Assembly: GCA_028274465.1 (NCBI GenBank)
Contig: CM051458.1
Coordinates: forward strand, 52,565,253 to 52,629,252
Direction: 5' to 3'
Source of the DNA: Plantago ovata
Lineage: Eukaryota; Streptophyta; Magnoliopsida; Lamiales; Plantaginaceae
DNA length: 64,000 nucleotides
Shown: in pieces, positions 22,775-34,928 of the stretch
How the letters are laid out: each line of letters starts with the position of its first letter
How positions within the stretch are numbered: the stretch's first letter is position 1
The notes under the pieces: model-generated
What the model was told of the DNA's origin: nothing
Databases searched by the model: none
The model's input: the letters and a program-made list of their open reading frames with translations, nothing else
Translations under genes and position numbers: made by a program

Positions 22775-24583
22775 GTCCAAAAAAGAGAAAGCCAAAAAGC
22801 AGTTTAGAAAAGTGTTGTGTCTCATTTTCCAATTCTTGTAATGTTCGTAATCGTGTTGTAATTTTCTATCTTTTCTTTTCATTTGAGTGTCATCTTTTCT
22901 AGACCACCCTCGTCCTGCCATTCAGGAAGTGGTGAATAGCTTAAGGCTTTGCTTGAGAGGTGGGTAGAATAGGGGAGTGCTATCTTTTTTAAGGAACCCT
23001 CCTTCGTTTGATGAGAGCCAGTATTGGTTCGACCTCTTTGAGGAAAAGTCTTAACTTGGTGAACAACATTAAGTCCTCAGTTTCATAGGCACGGGACAAC
23101 CATTCGTATTCTAACATGTGTCATTACTTCGTCACTGACTAGGTCCAGGTAGAGAATGTTACGAGAGACTATCTTGTCTTAACATAAGGGCTTATGTGAA
23201 TGTGTATGAGTCAATCGAGGCATTCTTCAACCTATATTCATGTTATGATTTGTATGGTTTTTGTTCATATGTTTTTTGATAGATTCAATAGATTAGTTCA
23301 TTTCATTTGGCATGAGACTCCATTTTTTGTGTTGCATTGTTTTTTGCATTAGAGTCTAGGTTAGTTGCTTGAGGACAAGCAAAGGTTCGGTTTGGGGAGT
23401 TTGATGAATGTGTATTTTACACATTCATTTGAGTCTTTTTCACCTATTTTAGCTATCCTCTATGATAATTTAGCTATATTTTATTGCATTTTATTAGAAT
23501 AGTGTCACGTTTCCCATTAGTTTGTATTTTACAGGTTTTGAGTGAAAAACGAAGTTTTCCGGGCAATTATATTGAAGTAGACAAGGAATTGGTTTTCCGA
23601 AGGCCTATTTGGAGTATCCAGAAGATTCCGGATAGGATTTGAAGTCTAGAGGTCGAGTTTGAAGGCTAAAAGGTCACTAGAAGGCAAAAACCAAGTCCAA
23701 AAACGCGTCGAAAACGCGTATCTGGCCGAAAAACCCTCCCGGGCGAGTCGCCCGGTACGTGGGGCGAATCGCCCCACACCAGGCGAATCGCCCAGTGTGT
23801 GGGGCGAATCGCCCCACACCTGCCGAATCACTATATATAGTTGCTGAGTTTTCTCCGTTTTTCATACTTTCTCAGACCTTTTCTCTCACCTTTCTCATTA
23901 GTTTTAGGTAGGAATTCTCCAGAGTCTGTTCTGGGGATTCTTAGCTTAGGAGATACTTTTTCTTAGCGTTTTGGTGCTTGTAAAATCGCGATTCTTCGGA
24001 GATTGACAACCTTCGGTAACATTGTATCTTACAGTTTTTCTATTTATATTTATTTATCTTTCAACATGTTTTCATTCATTCGTGCTATGATTTCTGTTGA
24101 TTGCATGACATCTATGAGTAGCTAAACTTCTAGTTGGTGATAGTATGTGATTTCTTAGCGAAGGGTTAATAATTATGCTAATGGCTATATCGCGCATTAT
24201 ATTTTGAGTTATTGCTTTATTTGTTTGATCTATCTAAAACCTCTATCTTCGTAGTGTTGAATAATTACGGAACACAATTGGACAATTCATTGATCAAAGA
24301 TCTCTATGCAAAACCGGGGACTTCATGCATGATTATTAACTTGCTATGCTTTGAATGACCATACTATCACCAATCTCCATTATTCTTAAGAAAAACCTTT
24401 GCTAAGTCGTCTCTTGATTTTATATTCTTAAGTTAGATTAGATAAAGCTAGTTATAGTCCTTAGAGATCGACACTCGAGGTTATTCTACTGCTACACTAC
24501 GGTTTTCGCTGTAGTTGTGAATTGCCTTTGGCTTAATACAAATTTATTTGATTAATTACAATCTAACAAATTGCAGTTCATCA
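22775..24583 (+). mobile_element. 5'-truncated Athila (3' UTR end plus 3' LTR), divergent subfamily
   Basis: From 22775 the sequence matches the last ~630 bp of the Athila 3' UTR (compare 39658-40289), including the PPT GGTTTGGGGAG at 23389-23399, followed by an LTR 23402-24583. There is no 5' LTR or TSD partner. The left break falls inside the purine-rich stem region. Its right end cuts the minus-strand copia pol in the LWHC motif that starts the integrase zinc region. Confidence 0.85.
23402..24583 (+). repeat. 3' LTR of truncated Athila
   Basis: 1182 bp, more diverged than the others: it lacks the segment with the second dated motif around 24250 and carries four GC boxes of the form GGGGCGAATCGCCCC at 23730-23822. 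Confidence 0.85.
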
Positions 24584-24899
24584 ACAATGCCATAGATAAG
24601 ATGAATTATTCTTCCTATTTGAAGACGGTTGTTTGTTTATGTATTTGAAATAAAGGTAGACTACTTTGCAAAATATATAAACCATTCACTAAGTGAGCTT
24701 TTCCATAATACTGGTCATTCAATGAAAAATAACAAGTATTATTGGCAAATCGAAAGGAAAAACCAAAATTGTCCAACAATGGAATGGAAATAATATTTCT
24801 GACAATGGATGGAACAAAATAAACGTTATCAAGTTCTAAACATTGTCCTGAAGGTAAATCTATCTTGCAGCGTCCAACGCGTTTGGCTTCAACTGGATT
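24584..24899 (-). pseudogene. Copia pol fragment: pre-integrase region
   Basis: The ORF from 24902 reads LPSGQCLELDNVYFVPSIVRNIIS, typical of the segment between copia protease and integrase, then LVNGLYILQ. The frame shifts near 24630; in another frame the sequence reaches SSYLWHC, the first His of the integrase zinc site, where the Athila fragment cuts it at 24583. The right side resumes beyond the CACTA element at 29096. Confidence 0.82.
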
Positions 24900-26730
24900 C
24901 ACTACTAAAGAAATCCCCTAATGTAACACTTGTTATAGTGACACAATAAAATTTTAGTCTCAATAGCCAATCTAATATAACCCACCATCTAATGTAACGA
25001 CATGATAGAGAAAACTATGCATTTTTTCGTTACACCTGGCTAAAGGGTGATTACATGTTCCTATTGTAACTCACAAGTCACACTACTTAAACACTACTCC
25101 AAATACGGTGGAAAAGTCACCAAACCCAAAACGCCAAAACCTCCCTCTCACACCGTAGAAAAGAAAGACATCAAATTCTTCCTCGATTACGTTCGTATTC
25201 TGTGACTTCTAATTGAATTTCTTCCGATCCATTTCTATTTCTTTGTTCTTATCGATTTCTTGTTCACAGACTCACAACTAATCGATTGCTCAAACACATC
25301 GCCAATTGGGTACATCAGTTTCTCCTTACTGCAACTGGAATTCTGCCCGGATCTCGACCATAAATAAGATCTCGACTTACACGGTGAATTCTATTACTAT
25401 TTCAACAAGTGAAATTGAATCATTATTTTGTTTTAGATTGAAAGCTTAATTTACGGAAATGCTCGTGATTGAGATAATTCGTGTGTGTTTGTACAATTAC
25501 TGTGTATGTATGCGTGCCCAATATTTATGTAATTATCTTCTTCACATTTCTACCTTTTGGTACAAGTACGATTAAGGAACTGAGTGTGTCATGCTTTGGT
25601 AATTTGGGAATAATTGAGGGTAGTTGTATTACCCTTCTCATATGTGTTAACAAATTGTTAGAAATTTGGATTTTTTTTTTATTCGTAAGTTGTAATGGGT
25701 TACTTCTCGGCCTTTTTAGGTTGTAAAGTGAAATGGAAAAGCAGTGGCTGATTATGCTTGTGAACGTTGAATGCTCGCTTAACTCAGTGTACCAAGCTTC
25801 ATTGACCGTTTATAAATTTTGTGGTAATTATTCTTTGTCTTGTATCTTGGGATTTGTGGGAATATGGAATGGAGTTGCTTGACTCGTTGTTATACTATAG
25901 CTAGGTGCTAGTGTTACTTACTAGTGTCACACAATTATACCTTAATTCAACAGGATGTGCGGTTAATTTTTATATCAGCAGATTATTGGTGCTGCTGTTT
26001 CACTGTTGTGAGTATGGGAACAACAAAAGTAAATGTATCTTTAGTTTTGGTGACATTGAATGTAAGTACAGGGTGTTTTATTTTGTCATTAAGAACAAAA
26101 GATGTTCTATTTTTATTTAACGAAACACACTTGTTGGTCAGTTAGATGATTGAGAAAACTGAACTTTGTTTTTTTTTTTATTTGACTATGATTTGAAATT
26201 GCGTAGTGCCTGATGTATAGTAAGCACTCTGGTTACCATTTGTACTCATTTTTGAAATACACATGATATTAAAAATGAATCTGTTTAGAAGTTTTAAAAG
26301 CACTTACATTTAACTTTTCTTATGAAGTCGAAGCATTTCGAGGTCTGTACACGTCACTTTACAGTTTGAGAAATAAATTTTGATGGTTAGCAACATATTT
26401 AATTGTTTGTCATTTTGCCTATCAACTGTCGAATGTACAGAACCAGTGTTTAGCCATGTTATGCCAATTGAGAAGATAATGTATCTGATTCCGGCCACCT
26501 TGACAATCAAGACTTCGAGTGAGAGAATTTACAATGAGAAACATGTAGTATTTTTCGTGTTCAGGTTTAGTTCCTTTGATTAATAATACACTATGTGGTT
26601 AGAGGTTATTTTGAGTTTTCGGCAGGGCATCTGTGATCCGCACTCCCGTCTTGTTCAGTCATCAACGAGAACAATAACAGATGCCCAACTTATCATGGTG
26701 ACACTATTAGTGTGGCTATATATTCTACTA

Positions 26731-26999
26731 CATCCTCCGCCCCGCCCCAAACTTCCCATTTTTTTGTTGACCTTTTTTAGAGTCCATATGACTTCAAATT
26801 TATCCTAGTTGGAAAAGTAATTTTGGGACTGATATTATAAAAATATAAGATTTCCACTTTCATAATATAAGTTCACATATTATTTTTTCTATATGATTTA
26901 AGATTAATTTGAGGTTAACAAAGGCTCAAAAAAGTAAACCATCTTGGGGCATGGTATTTGTGCGTTCAAATATGAAGTTTGGGCTGGGACGGAGGGAAG
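26731..26999. mobile_element. Stowaway-like MITE
   Basis: Ends CATCCTCCGCCCCGCCCC and (complement) CTTCCCTCCGTCCCAGCCC are imperfect terminal inverted repeats of the mariner/Stowaway type, flanked by TA at 26729-26730 and 27000-27001. 269 bp, AT-rich, no ORF. Confidence 0.8.
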
Positions 27000-28539
27000 T
27001 ACCAAACATGTATATTTTCTTGTAAAATATTGTTTTCTGCTACTTTCATATCTATTACATGTATCTTAGTGATAAATAGTAGTACTTTGTAAAATAATTA
27101 CTTTGATCTTTTTTTCTTCTACGATCATTCAACATATACTACTCAATTTGGATTATATCATTTGATGGTCAATGCCCTATATACTTATTTCTTCTCTAAT
27201 TTCAATCTTCATGTATCTTTGTTTCTATCACTATCTCTTTCAGAAACTTCATTAGATCTACTACTATATCTATCTTCTCATGCAAAAAATCTATCTTGTT
27301 ATCTTGTCTAATTTAATCGGAGTTTTGAGTTATTATCTAGTGTCTGTGCTTTCAGCACATTTGATAATATTATTAAAAAAACATGATCTACTACTCTCGG
27401 TCTCTATCTAGGTACATGTTTTATGAGAAACCCTTAGCTTCATTTACTAGCTGATCCATCCAGTTACCACTCTATGAACCTAATGTTGGAGAGAAGACAT
27501 TAGAAGCAACTTATTCACATATTGGCTGAACCGTTCATGCTACTTTTTGCATTATCTAAAAGACAAAATATTCAGATAATTTATTTTCATTTTGTTGTTT
27601 GCTGATCTCAGGTTGTTCCTCTTTTAAGCTTCTTATGGACTTGTGCGATCTGTTGCAATACATTTTAGTAAGGTAATAAACTTGTTACTATTTCATTTTT
27701 CCTTTAGACTTTAATGGAAAAGGTTTGGTTCTCTATTTTAATTTGTGCTAACATGTGATATTTGCGCCCTTTTTCTTCATATGCCAATGCTGGTAAGCAT
27801 ATCAAGGTTCCAACAAGCTCTCTTCTATTGATTCTGTTTTTTATCAAATTGTTTATCTTATCTTTTCTCTTCTAGTAGTATCTTGCTTTTATCAAATTAT
27901 TTCCTGTATTTTCTCTTATGTTTGCAAGGAACACATAGGTTTTAGACTTAGATTATTATCCAGTGTGAATTACAGTTTGAATTGCTTGTTTCAGTTGTTC
28001 ACAAGTCTACACTTGTAGTTTTATTATTTGCTGAATGGGGACACATTGGGTTATTCCCAAGATACCTTTGGATTTGTTTTCCTTCATCATTTGATCTCCA
28101 ATGGAGATTCTTGGATATGCATGGTCAATTCTGTTTTGTTTGGGGACAGGGGTTGATGAGTTAGAAATAGTCAATCACTTGATACATGATGCTCAGGTTT
28201 CAACACCTAATTGAGTGCATTGCTAATAGCTGGTCCCATGTGCTCCTTGTTCCAAGATTTATCTATATTCCATTCGCAGAGAGCATCCTCTTATGTCATC
28301 AGCATTGTTTCTTAAATGACACACTGCTCTTCATAATTTTTCAAGTATCTTTACATTTCATTTGCTTGAGCAATTATCTTGATTTTGAAGTGTTTACGTG
28401 TGTGAGAGCCAAATTTACTTGGCATTAATTGGACTGAGCAATAGACTTCTTTGTTAAGTCCTTCATGTTGCTACGTATTATGTATTCGGTCTTTCTAACA
28501 TGTTCTTAGAGGTAGAGTTGAAGTAACTGTATTAAGTAT

Positions 28540-28609
28540 GGGTGTTTGGTCTAGTGGTAAGATTCTCACTTTTTGTGAGAGACCGCGAGTTCGATTCTCG
28601 CAACACCCC
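28540..28609 (+). tRNA. tRNA-Pro-like gene with shortened anticodon loop (probable pseudogene)
   Basis: Acceptor GGGTGTT/AACACCC pairs perfectly; D-arm GTC..GAT with AGTGGTAA loop; T-arm GCGAG/CTCGC with TTCGATT loop; variable loop AGACC. Body sequence resembles plant tRNA-Pro. The anticodon arm is CTCAC, five T's, GTGAG, so the loop is 5 nt instead of 7 and no Pro anticodon is present. It lies inside the CACTA element. Probably non-functional in decoding, although its internal A and B boxes (TGGTCTAGTGG, GTTCGATTC) look intact. Confidence 0.75.
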
Positions 28610-29095
28610 CATAATGTGTTTTGATTGATTGAAAACTATCGTGACTAATGATCTATTGTGACACCTGTTTTGGTAGTTAATATAATTACCCGAAAACGCA
28701 CTTGTGTCACAAAAATGGATAGAGTAACCCAATTTTGGTGATGATATACATGTATATTCACACAATTTGGCGTCATTATAGGTACTTTTAATGACCCCAC
28801 ATGTTGTCACTACACTCACCTATGGTGACACTAGTTAGATTGTTAATCTAGTTACTCAATCTCACCGGACTCATAAAATGTCACCAAAGATAGCTATCGT
28901 GACACATACAAAGTTACAACACGTCTTCATGTGACACGTTATGGCGTCACTATAGAAATCTATAATGTCACCTAACCTATTGAAACCCCTTTACACGTGA
29001 CACTTTGCAAAAGTGTCACGATAGCTCAAAGTGTCACCACAAGCTCTTTTAGTGACTTTTTATACATGTCACCAAATTCATTTTTTCTAGTAGTG

Positions 29096-30178
29096 ATTGT
29101 CGTTCCCAACATGCAAGTCGATTTCACCTTGCTTGACTAGTCTGTGATCAATTAGCCCCTGCACATTATTACATATGTGCGAGCCACAGGCTGTATCTAA
29201 TACCCAACCATTGGAGTCAAAAGTAGTCATGTTCATTTCAATAACAAACATACCTGAGCTAGAAGCCGGTGGCTTCTTAGCTTGATCTGCCCTCAGCTTA
29301 GGGCAATCTTTCTTCCAATGTCCTTTCTTCTTACAGAAAAGACATTCATCTGTGCGTACCGTTCCGCTTCTCTTGAACTTCCTTTTCTGGTTCAGACGCT
29401 AAGGCTTATCACTCGAAGTGTTAGCCTTGGCTCCCGACTTTCCCTTACCTTTAGCACCTTTGTTTCTTGGGTTTGGGTTAGACGGTTGTCCAACATACAT
29501 GATCGACTTTTCCTTCTTAGTAAGAGTTTGATCATATGTCTTCAGCAGATTATGGAGTTCGGGCAGTGTGACGTCCTTCGTATTCATCGTGTAGTTAATG
29601 ATGAACTGCGAATACGAACTTGACAATGATTGAAGGACAAAGATCACCATGATCTTATTCTCCAGCTTGACACCGGCATCGGCAAGCTTCTTAAAGAGAC
29701 CAATCATTTTGAGAACATGCTCAGACATGTTCACTCCTTCATTGAGCTTGCATCTGTGTATCTCTTTGATCAAATCAAATTCAACACTTCTAGTTGTCGT
29801 CTTAAAGAGCGACTCAAGATGCTTCAGCATCTCATACGGCAACATGCTTTCATGTTGCCTCTGCAGCTCATTGCTCATTGTCGCCAACATAATACACTGC
29901 GCGGATCTAGCATCCTCATGATGCTTATCAGACTTTGCCTTGTTGGCTTGATTCCAAGCAGCAACCTCATCGGCAGTCTGATTTTCGAGGCACACGGGAA
30001 TGACCTCGTCCAAGACGTACTCAATCTTTTCGTACCTCAGCACCAAACGTATATTCCTGATCCAATCTAGGAAGTTTGGTCCGGTCAAAATTTGCTTCTC
30101 TAAGACAGCACGGAGCGAGATACTCGCCATTTCTATTTTCCGAAGGAGAAATAATATAGAACGAAAATAATAAATCAA
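29096..30178 (-). pseudogene. Copia gag and start of protease
   Basis: Starts ATG near 30130 (MASISLRAVLEKQIL). The UBN2-type copia gag core includes LTGPNFLDWIRNIRLVL and MSNELQRQHESM. A TAG (near 29399-29401) interrupts the frame; beyond it the same frame has a CCHC knuckle CLFCKKKGHWKKDC (~29340-29300) and protease WVLDTACGSHIC (~29205-29170). The CACTA insertion ends it at 29096. Apart from the one stop it is open. Confidence 0.88.
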
Positions 30179-30853
30179 CTATTGAAATACTATTTCTAAA
30201 TACACAGTCAACATAACTAAACAACAAGGTCCTTTAGCTGTTTAGCTCCCACTATTTTCACATATGCTTGCCTCCAAATCAAACATACGGGTAATGTCCA
30301 ACAAGTTACCGTAGTGTCCAAGATCCAAATCCATACTATGCTATACTCGAACGGGGGCTGGTCGCATAGCATAATATGACCGGTAGGACTATCCAATTGC
30401 GTCACGCAACTCTTGGGTGTTAAATCTAATTTAACCCGATGCTCTACATATTGTACCTATCGAGGTCGCTAGATACAATATGTAGTAAGTTACAACCATA
30501 GGCTTACTCTAATCTGACGATCACTGCGAGTCTGCAAGATGAGGTCGCCAATACAGGGAAACACAATGAAAGTTCAGAATTAAAGCACCCCATGGAAAGC
30601 ATCTCAGAAATACATACATATACATATTTCTGCACTTATATTGGTTGGGGCTTGTAGCTTGAGGGTTGTTATCAGTCATCTACAAACAAATAAGGGCGCC
30701 GCCTACCCATCATGCATGAGCGGTCTACACGTAAAGGATGTCGCCTATCCATTCTAGTTCTAAACGCGGTCAAGCACATAATGGGCGCCGCCTACCCATA
30801 CATAACATATGCGGTCCGACAAATAAGAGGGCGCCGCCTACCCTCGCATGCAT
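30179..30853 (-). other. Copia leader, distal part
   Basis: No gene. It is the stretch between the copia gag start and the Athila insertion and includes the 45-bp tandem repeats. Confidence 0.6.
30694..30853. repeat. 45-bp tandem repeat in copia leader (4 units, last one split)
   Basis: Units begin GGGCGCCGCCTACCC at 30694, ~30738 (degenerate), 30783 and 30829, each followed by a GCGGTC word. The fourth unit is cut by Athila at 30853 and its GCGGTC reappears at 41551, just after the Athila target duplication TGCAT. Confidence 0.8.
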
Positions 30854-32168
30854 TGATGAATGTGTATTTTACACTTTCATTTGAGTCTTTTTCACCTATT
30901 TTAGCTATCATCTATGTTAATTTAGCTATATTTTAGTGCATTTTATTAGAATAGTGTCACGTTTACCTTTAGATTTTATTTTACAGGTTTTGGTTGAAAA
31001 TCGAGGATTTCCGGGCAATTATATTGAAGTTGACAAGGAATTGGTGTTCCAGAAGCCTATTTGGAGTATCTGAAGGTTTCCGGATAGGATTTGGAGTCAA
31101 GGGGTCGAATCTGGAGGTTAGAAGGCCACTAGAAGACATAAACCGAGTCCGAAAAGGGGAAGAAATCCAAAAACGCGTCGAAAATGCAGAATTCCGCGAA
31201 AAATTCTCCCGGGCGAACCGCCCGGGACGTGGGGTGAACCGCCCCACACCGTGCGAACCGCCCGGTGTGTGGGGCGAACCGCCCCACACTTATTCGAGGC
31301 CTATATATAGTTGCTCAGATTTTCTCCGAAATTCATACTTTTCCAGACCCACTTTCTCACCTTTCTCTGTAGTTTTAGGTAGGGACTTCCCAGAGCCTGT
31401 TCTGGGGGTTCGTAGCTTAGGGGACTCTTTTTCATAGAAGTTTGGAGCTTGTAGGATCGCAATTCTTCGGAGATTGACAACCTTCGGTAACATTGTATCT
31501 TACAGTTTATTCTACTTATTTTTTATATCTTTCAACATGTTTTCTTCTATGATTTCTGTTGATTGCATGCCTATTATGAGTAGCTAAACTTATCGTTGGT
31601 GGTAGTATGTGAATTCTTAGCGAAGGGAAGATAATCATGCTAATGGCTATATCGCGCATTATACTCCGTGTTATTGCTTTATTTCGTTGATCAGGCTCAG
31701 CCTAAATTCTCGTATGTTGTATTAATTATTATGCACAATTGGACCCTCGTCGACCTATACGCATGTATATCTTCGTAGTGTTGAATAATTACGGAACACA
31801 ATAGGACAATAGTGATTGACTTGTCAGTACCTTTATCTTCGTAGTGCTTAATAATTGCAACAGGACATTAGATTGATCAAAGATCTCCATGCAAGACCGA
31901 GGAATTTACGCATGATTATCGACCCGTTATGCTTTGAAGGATCATACTATCACCAATCTCCATTATCTGTTAGAAAAACCCTTTGCTATCACGTCTGTTG
32001 TTTTTTATATTCTAAATTAGATTTGATAAAGCTAGTTATAGTCCTGAGAGAACGACACTCGAGTCATTCTACTGCTACACTACGGTTTTCGTTGTAGTTG
32101 TGGATTGCCTTTGGCTAAATAACAAATATATTTGACTGAACCGGGACCCGACAAACCCACGTTCATCA
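30854..32168 (+). repeat. 5' LTR of gag-pol Athila
   Basis: 1315 bp. Four GC boxes (31209-31289) directly before CTATATATAG (~31300). Ends CCCACGTTCATCA. Confidence 0.93.
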
Positions 32169-32171
32169 AAT

Positions 32172-32189
32172 TGGCGCCGCTGCCGGGGA
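32172..32189 (+). other. Primer binding site, tRNA-Asp type
   Basis: TGGCGCCGCTGCCGGGGA three bases after the LTR. Confidence 0.85.
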
Positions 32190-32420
32190 CTATACTCCCT
32201 TTTTCTGTTTAATTTGTTTATATTTTCAGCTTTCGATTCCTAATTCTATTAGTTTTAGTTTTCCTTTTTAATCTCTCTCTGATACTGATTTCCTAGTCTG
32301 TTTCTAATTCTCCTTTCCTAGCCTTAGTAGTATTCGATATCTAGAAATATTCTCGATTTTCAAAATTTCTAACGAGGCTAAGTTTTAGTTTTGAGTTACT
32401 CCTGATACAGATTTCCAGGT

Positions 32421-33587
32421 ATGACGACCTTAAAAGCCCGCTTGACACCGACGTTCTCGCAAGTTAGAAGGGGGTCAGCTATATACTTGGAAGAAGAGTT
32501 ATCGGGGTATGAGGTAACAAGCACCATAGTCAGAAGGATACCAAGGTTCGAAGAAGGAGAGGATATGAATCCGATAAGCTTCATCAAGTCCTATGAAGAG
32601 GATATAGCAAAAGTTCCAGCAAAGGGGTTCACCGAGGATCAATTATGCAGGAAATTATTTCCTTTTGCTTTGGGATACGAACCAAGGATATGGATAGCGA
32701 GGTTAGCACCAGGATCACTGAAGACCTGGAGCCAAGTAGTAGAGGAGTTCTTGGCACGTTTCATGCCTTACCATGAGACAATTGCACTGCGGAATCGGAT
32801 CGAATACTTCAAGCAAGGAGAATACGAGCGGTTCTGTGACACCTATGAACGTTTTGAGCTGTATAAACGTGAGTGCCCCCACCACCGTTTCGACGATGGG
32901 GAGCTGATTTGGTTTTTTGTTGGAGGACTACGAGATGAAGTTAGACTTCAAGTGGATGGGATATGTGGAGGTTTAGAAGAATGTACGGTTGAAGAGGAAG
33001 TGAAGGTCTTTCAAAAGTACGCCAATGGATCCGCACAATCCGAGAAAATAATGTCGAATGAAGTCGCCAACGTATACTCAAATCAAGACGAAACTGACGG
33101 GTTAGACGAAGGATATTCTGAGGACGAAGACATCAGTGAGGAGGAGGAACTTGCGTTTTACGCAGGGATTAAAGCCATTGAGAGTGTTTTCGAGATAGCA
33201 CACGCAGGGCAAGCTGAGAACAACCTTCGCATCGAGAAGGCTTTTGAAGCGGTCGAAGTAACTGAGCAACTTATCAAAGAGCTTAGCCTACTGAAGTGTG
33301 GACGGTGCAGTAAAGCAGTCGAGGATACCCCCCAGGAAGTAGTGAGCAAACCACCCGAGGTGAGGAGCGAATCACCCCCCAACTCCAGGGAACCGGTCAA
33401 TCCTAGTCCTCCCGATGAGACACATGAAACTGATCCCGAGCAACCTCCAGCTGTTGCTACTAAGGAGGAAGAGTGCGAAGAGGTGAATCTACTACTCCGA
33501 GGAGGCAAGATGACCAAAATTCCTAACTTCGTACGTCCTAAACGGGTGGAATCTACTGAGATCGATAATACAGTACCAAGCACATAA
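32421..33587 (+). pseudogene. Athila gag (gag-pol copy)
   Basis: ATG at 32421; 388 aa to a TAA, after which the same frame continues into protease. Capsid core with FIKSYEEDIAKVP, LCRKLFPFALGYEPRIW, LKTWSQVVEEFLARFMP, YKRECPHHRFDDGELIW. C-terminal part is acidic; a short CGRCSKAV is not a proper zinc knuckle. The sequence is a different gag type from that of the gag-protease copies, although LTR and UTR are shared. The TAA could be a gag-pro boundary or a mutation; with the later lesions I favour mutation. Confidence 0.88.
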
Positions 33588-34925
33588 CAAGAGGTTAGCG
33601 GAAGTTCCAAAGAACCTCGAGAAGTTGCGGAAAGGAATGATGAACCCAGACCATCTGTAATAGACATAGATGATGAAGAAGTCGAGGTAGGAACTAGAAT
33701 GCCAGGAGAACTTCACAAATCTTCCAATCCATATGTGCCTCCGAAGCCACATGTGCCATACCCGAGTCGGATTAAACTAGCCAAGAAGGATATTCAAGAT
33801 TCACCCCTATTCCAACGCCTGTCAAAAGTGGAACTCAATGTGCCTCTCTTAGAGTTAATCCAGAATATTCCAGCTTATACGAAATTCTTTCGTGAGATCA
33901 AGAACAAAAGGATTACTTCAGGAAAGGAAGTGAATGGGGTTGAAACGGTCAACTCGATTGCCGGATTGCCCATGAAGAAAAAGGATCCTGGAAGCTGCAT
34001 CATCGACATCGCCTTAGGGAATGGACGAACTACGCATGCAATGCTTGACTTAGGAGCTAGCATTAACTTAATGCCGTATTCAGTATACAAGGCCCTGGAA
34101 CTCGGAGAATTGACACCAACTGATATGGTCGTCCAAATGGCAGACCAAAGTGTGAAGAGGCCAGTCGGGATAATAGAAGACATCCTTGTGAAAGTGGACA
34201 AATTGATAATCCCAGCTGATTTTGTAGTAATGAAGTCCGCGGACGAGGGGAAGAGCCATATCCGTGAGCACGTAGTACTACTTGGGAGACCATTCATGGC
34301 AACTACCAACACATGCCTTGAACTTAAAGGAAAGAAAATAACCATGGAGGTAATGGGCGAAAAGATTGAGTTGGTAGGATGTAGCATCAGAGATAAGGAA
34401 GTTGCGGAGGAGTTAAAATTTGTCGATTGCTACGAATCCGTAATTCCCGAATTTCATCATTGCCATGGTAATCGTGAACCACTTGAGGAGGCACTAACAA
34501 TGCAAGCTGAGACGTGCTACATGACCGAAGAAGCAAGGGAACTAGTTGAAATAATGGATAGCACCCCAGAAATTCCCGCAGGAGAAGAGGTACTTGAACC
34601 TTTAGATGAAGAAGAAGAAGAAAGTGGGTTTCCTGAAGAACCTAGCTTAGAATTGAAACCACTTCCTGTGCACCTCAAGTATGTGTACCTAGGAGAAAAT
34701 CAGAAAAAGCCTGTAATTGTCTCCTCACATCTCTCCGACAATGAAGAAAGTAAGCTGATTGAAGTATTGAAGGAAAATTCCGCAGTTATAGAATGGGGGA
34801 TCAGTGATATCAAAGGAATTAGCCCTACAAGATGCGTGCACAACATCACTCTAGAACAAGATGCCAAACCCGTTAGGCAACCTCAGCGAAGGATAAATCC
34901 AGCCATGCAAGAGGTGGTAAAATAA
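33588..34925 (+). pseudogene. Athila aspartic protease region
   Basis: Same frame as gag. Protease active site LDLGASINLMP at ~34046-34078, followed by VLLGRPFM. A spacer rich in Glu leads towards RT (CVHNITLEQDAKPVRQP, the usual start of the RT domain). TAA at 34923-34925 stops the frame just before KLLDADMIYPI. Confidence 0.88.
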
Positions 34926-34928
34926 GAA

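Larger units (their letters stand above)
24900..29095. mobile_element. Non-autonomous CACTA (EnSpm) transposon, TSD ATT
   Basis: Ends CACTACTAAAGAAAT (24900) and TTTTTTCTAGTAGTG (29095), inverted copies of the CACTA terminal consensus, with 3-bp ATT duplications at 24897-24899 and 29096-29098. Subterminal regions (24900-25085 and 28615-29095) are packed with GTGACAC/GTGTCAC words, the usual transposase-binding repeats. No transposase ORF. The 3.4-kb interior is AT-rich, starts like a plant 5' UTR with intron (25090-25330), and contains a Stowaway-like MITE and a tRNA-like gene. It lies in the copia protease/pre-integrase region. Confidence 0.92.

Noticed and set aside
25481-28428. Small ORFs of 60-80 aa in the CACTA interior
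   Set aside because: No domain, no codon bias, AT-rich intron-like DNA.
28540-28609. Functional tRNA gene (Lys UUU or Pro)
   Set aside because: The anticodon loop is 5 nt when the stem is fully paired; a 7-nt loop needs one broken pair and still does not give a normal Pro anticodon.
31290-31493. Recurrent 67-aa ORF beginning MLPKVVNLRRIAIL in several Athila LTRs (also 2091, 6175, 40665)
   Set aside because: Antisense to the LTR R/U5 region; its recurrence is explained by LTR identity, and it is absent or broken in other LTR copies.
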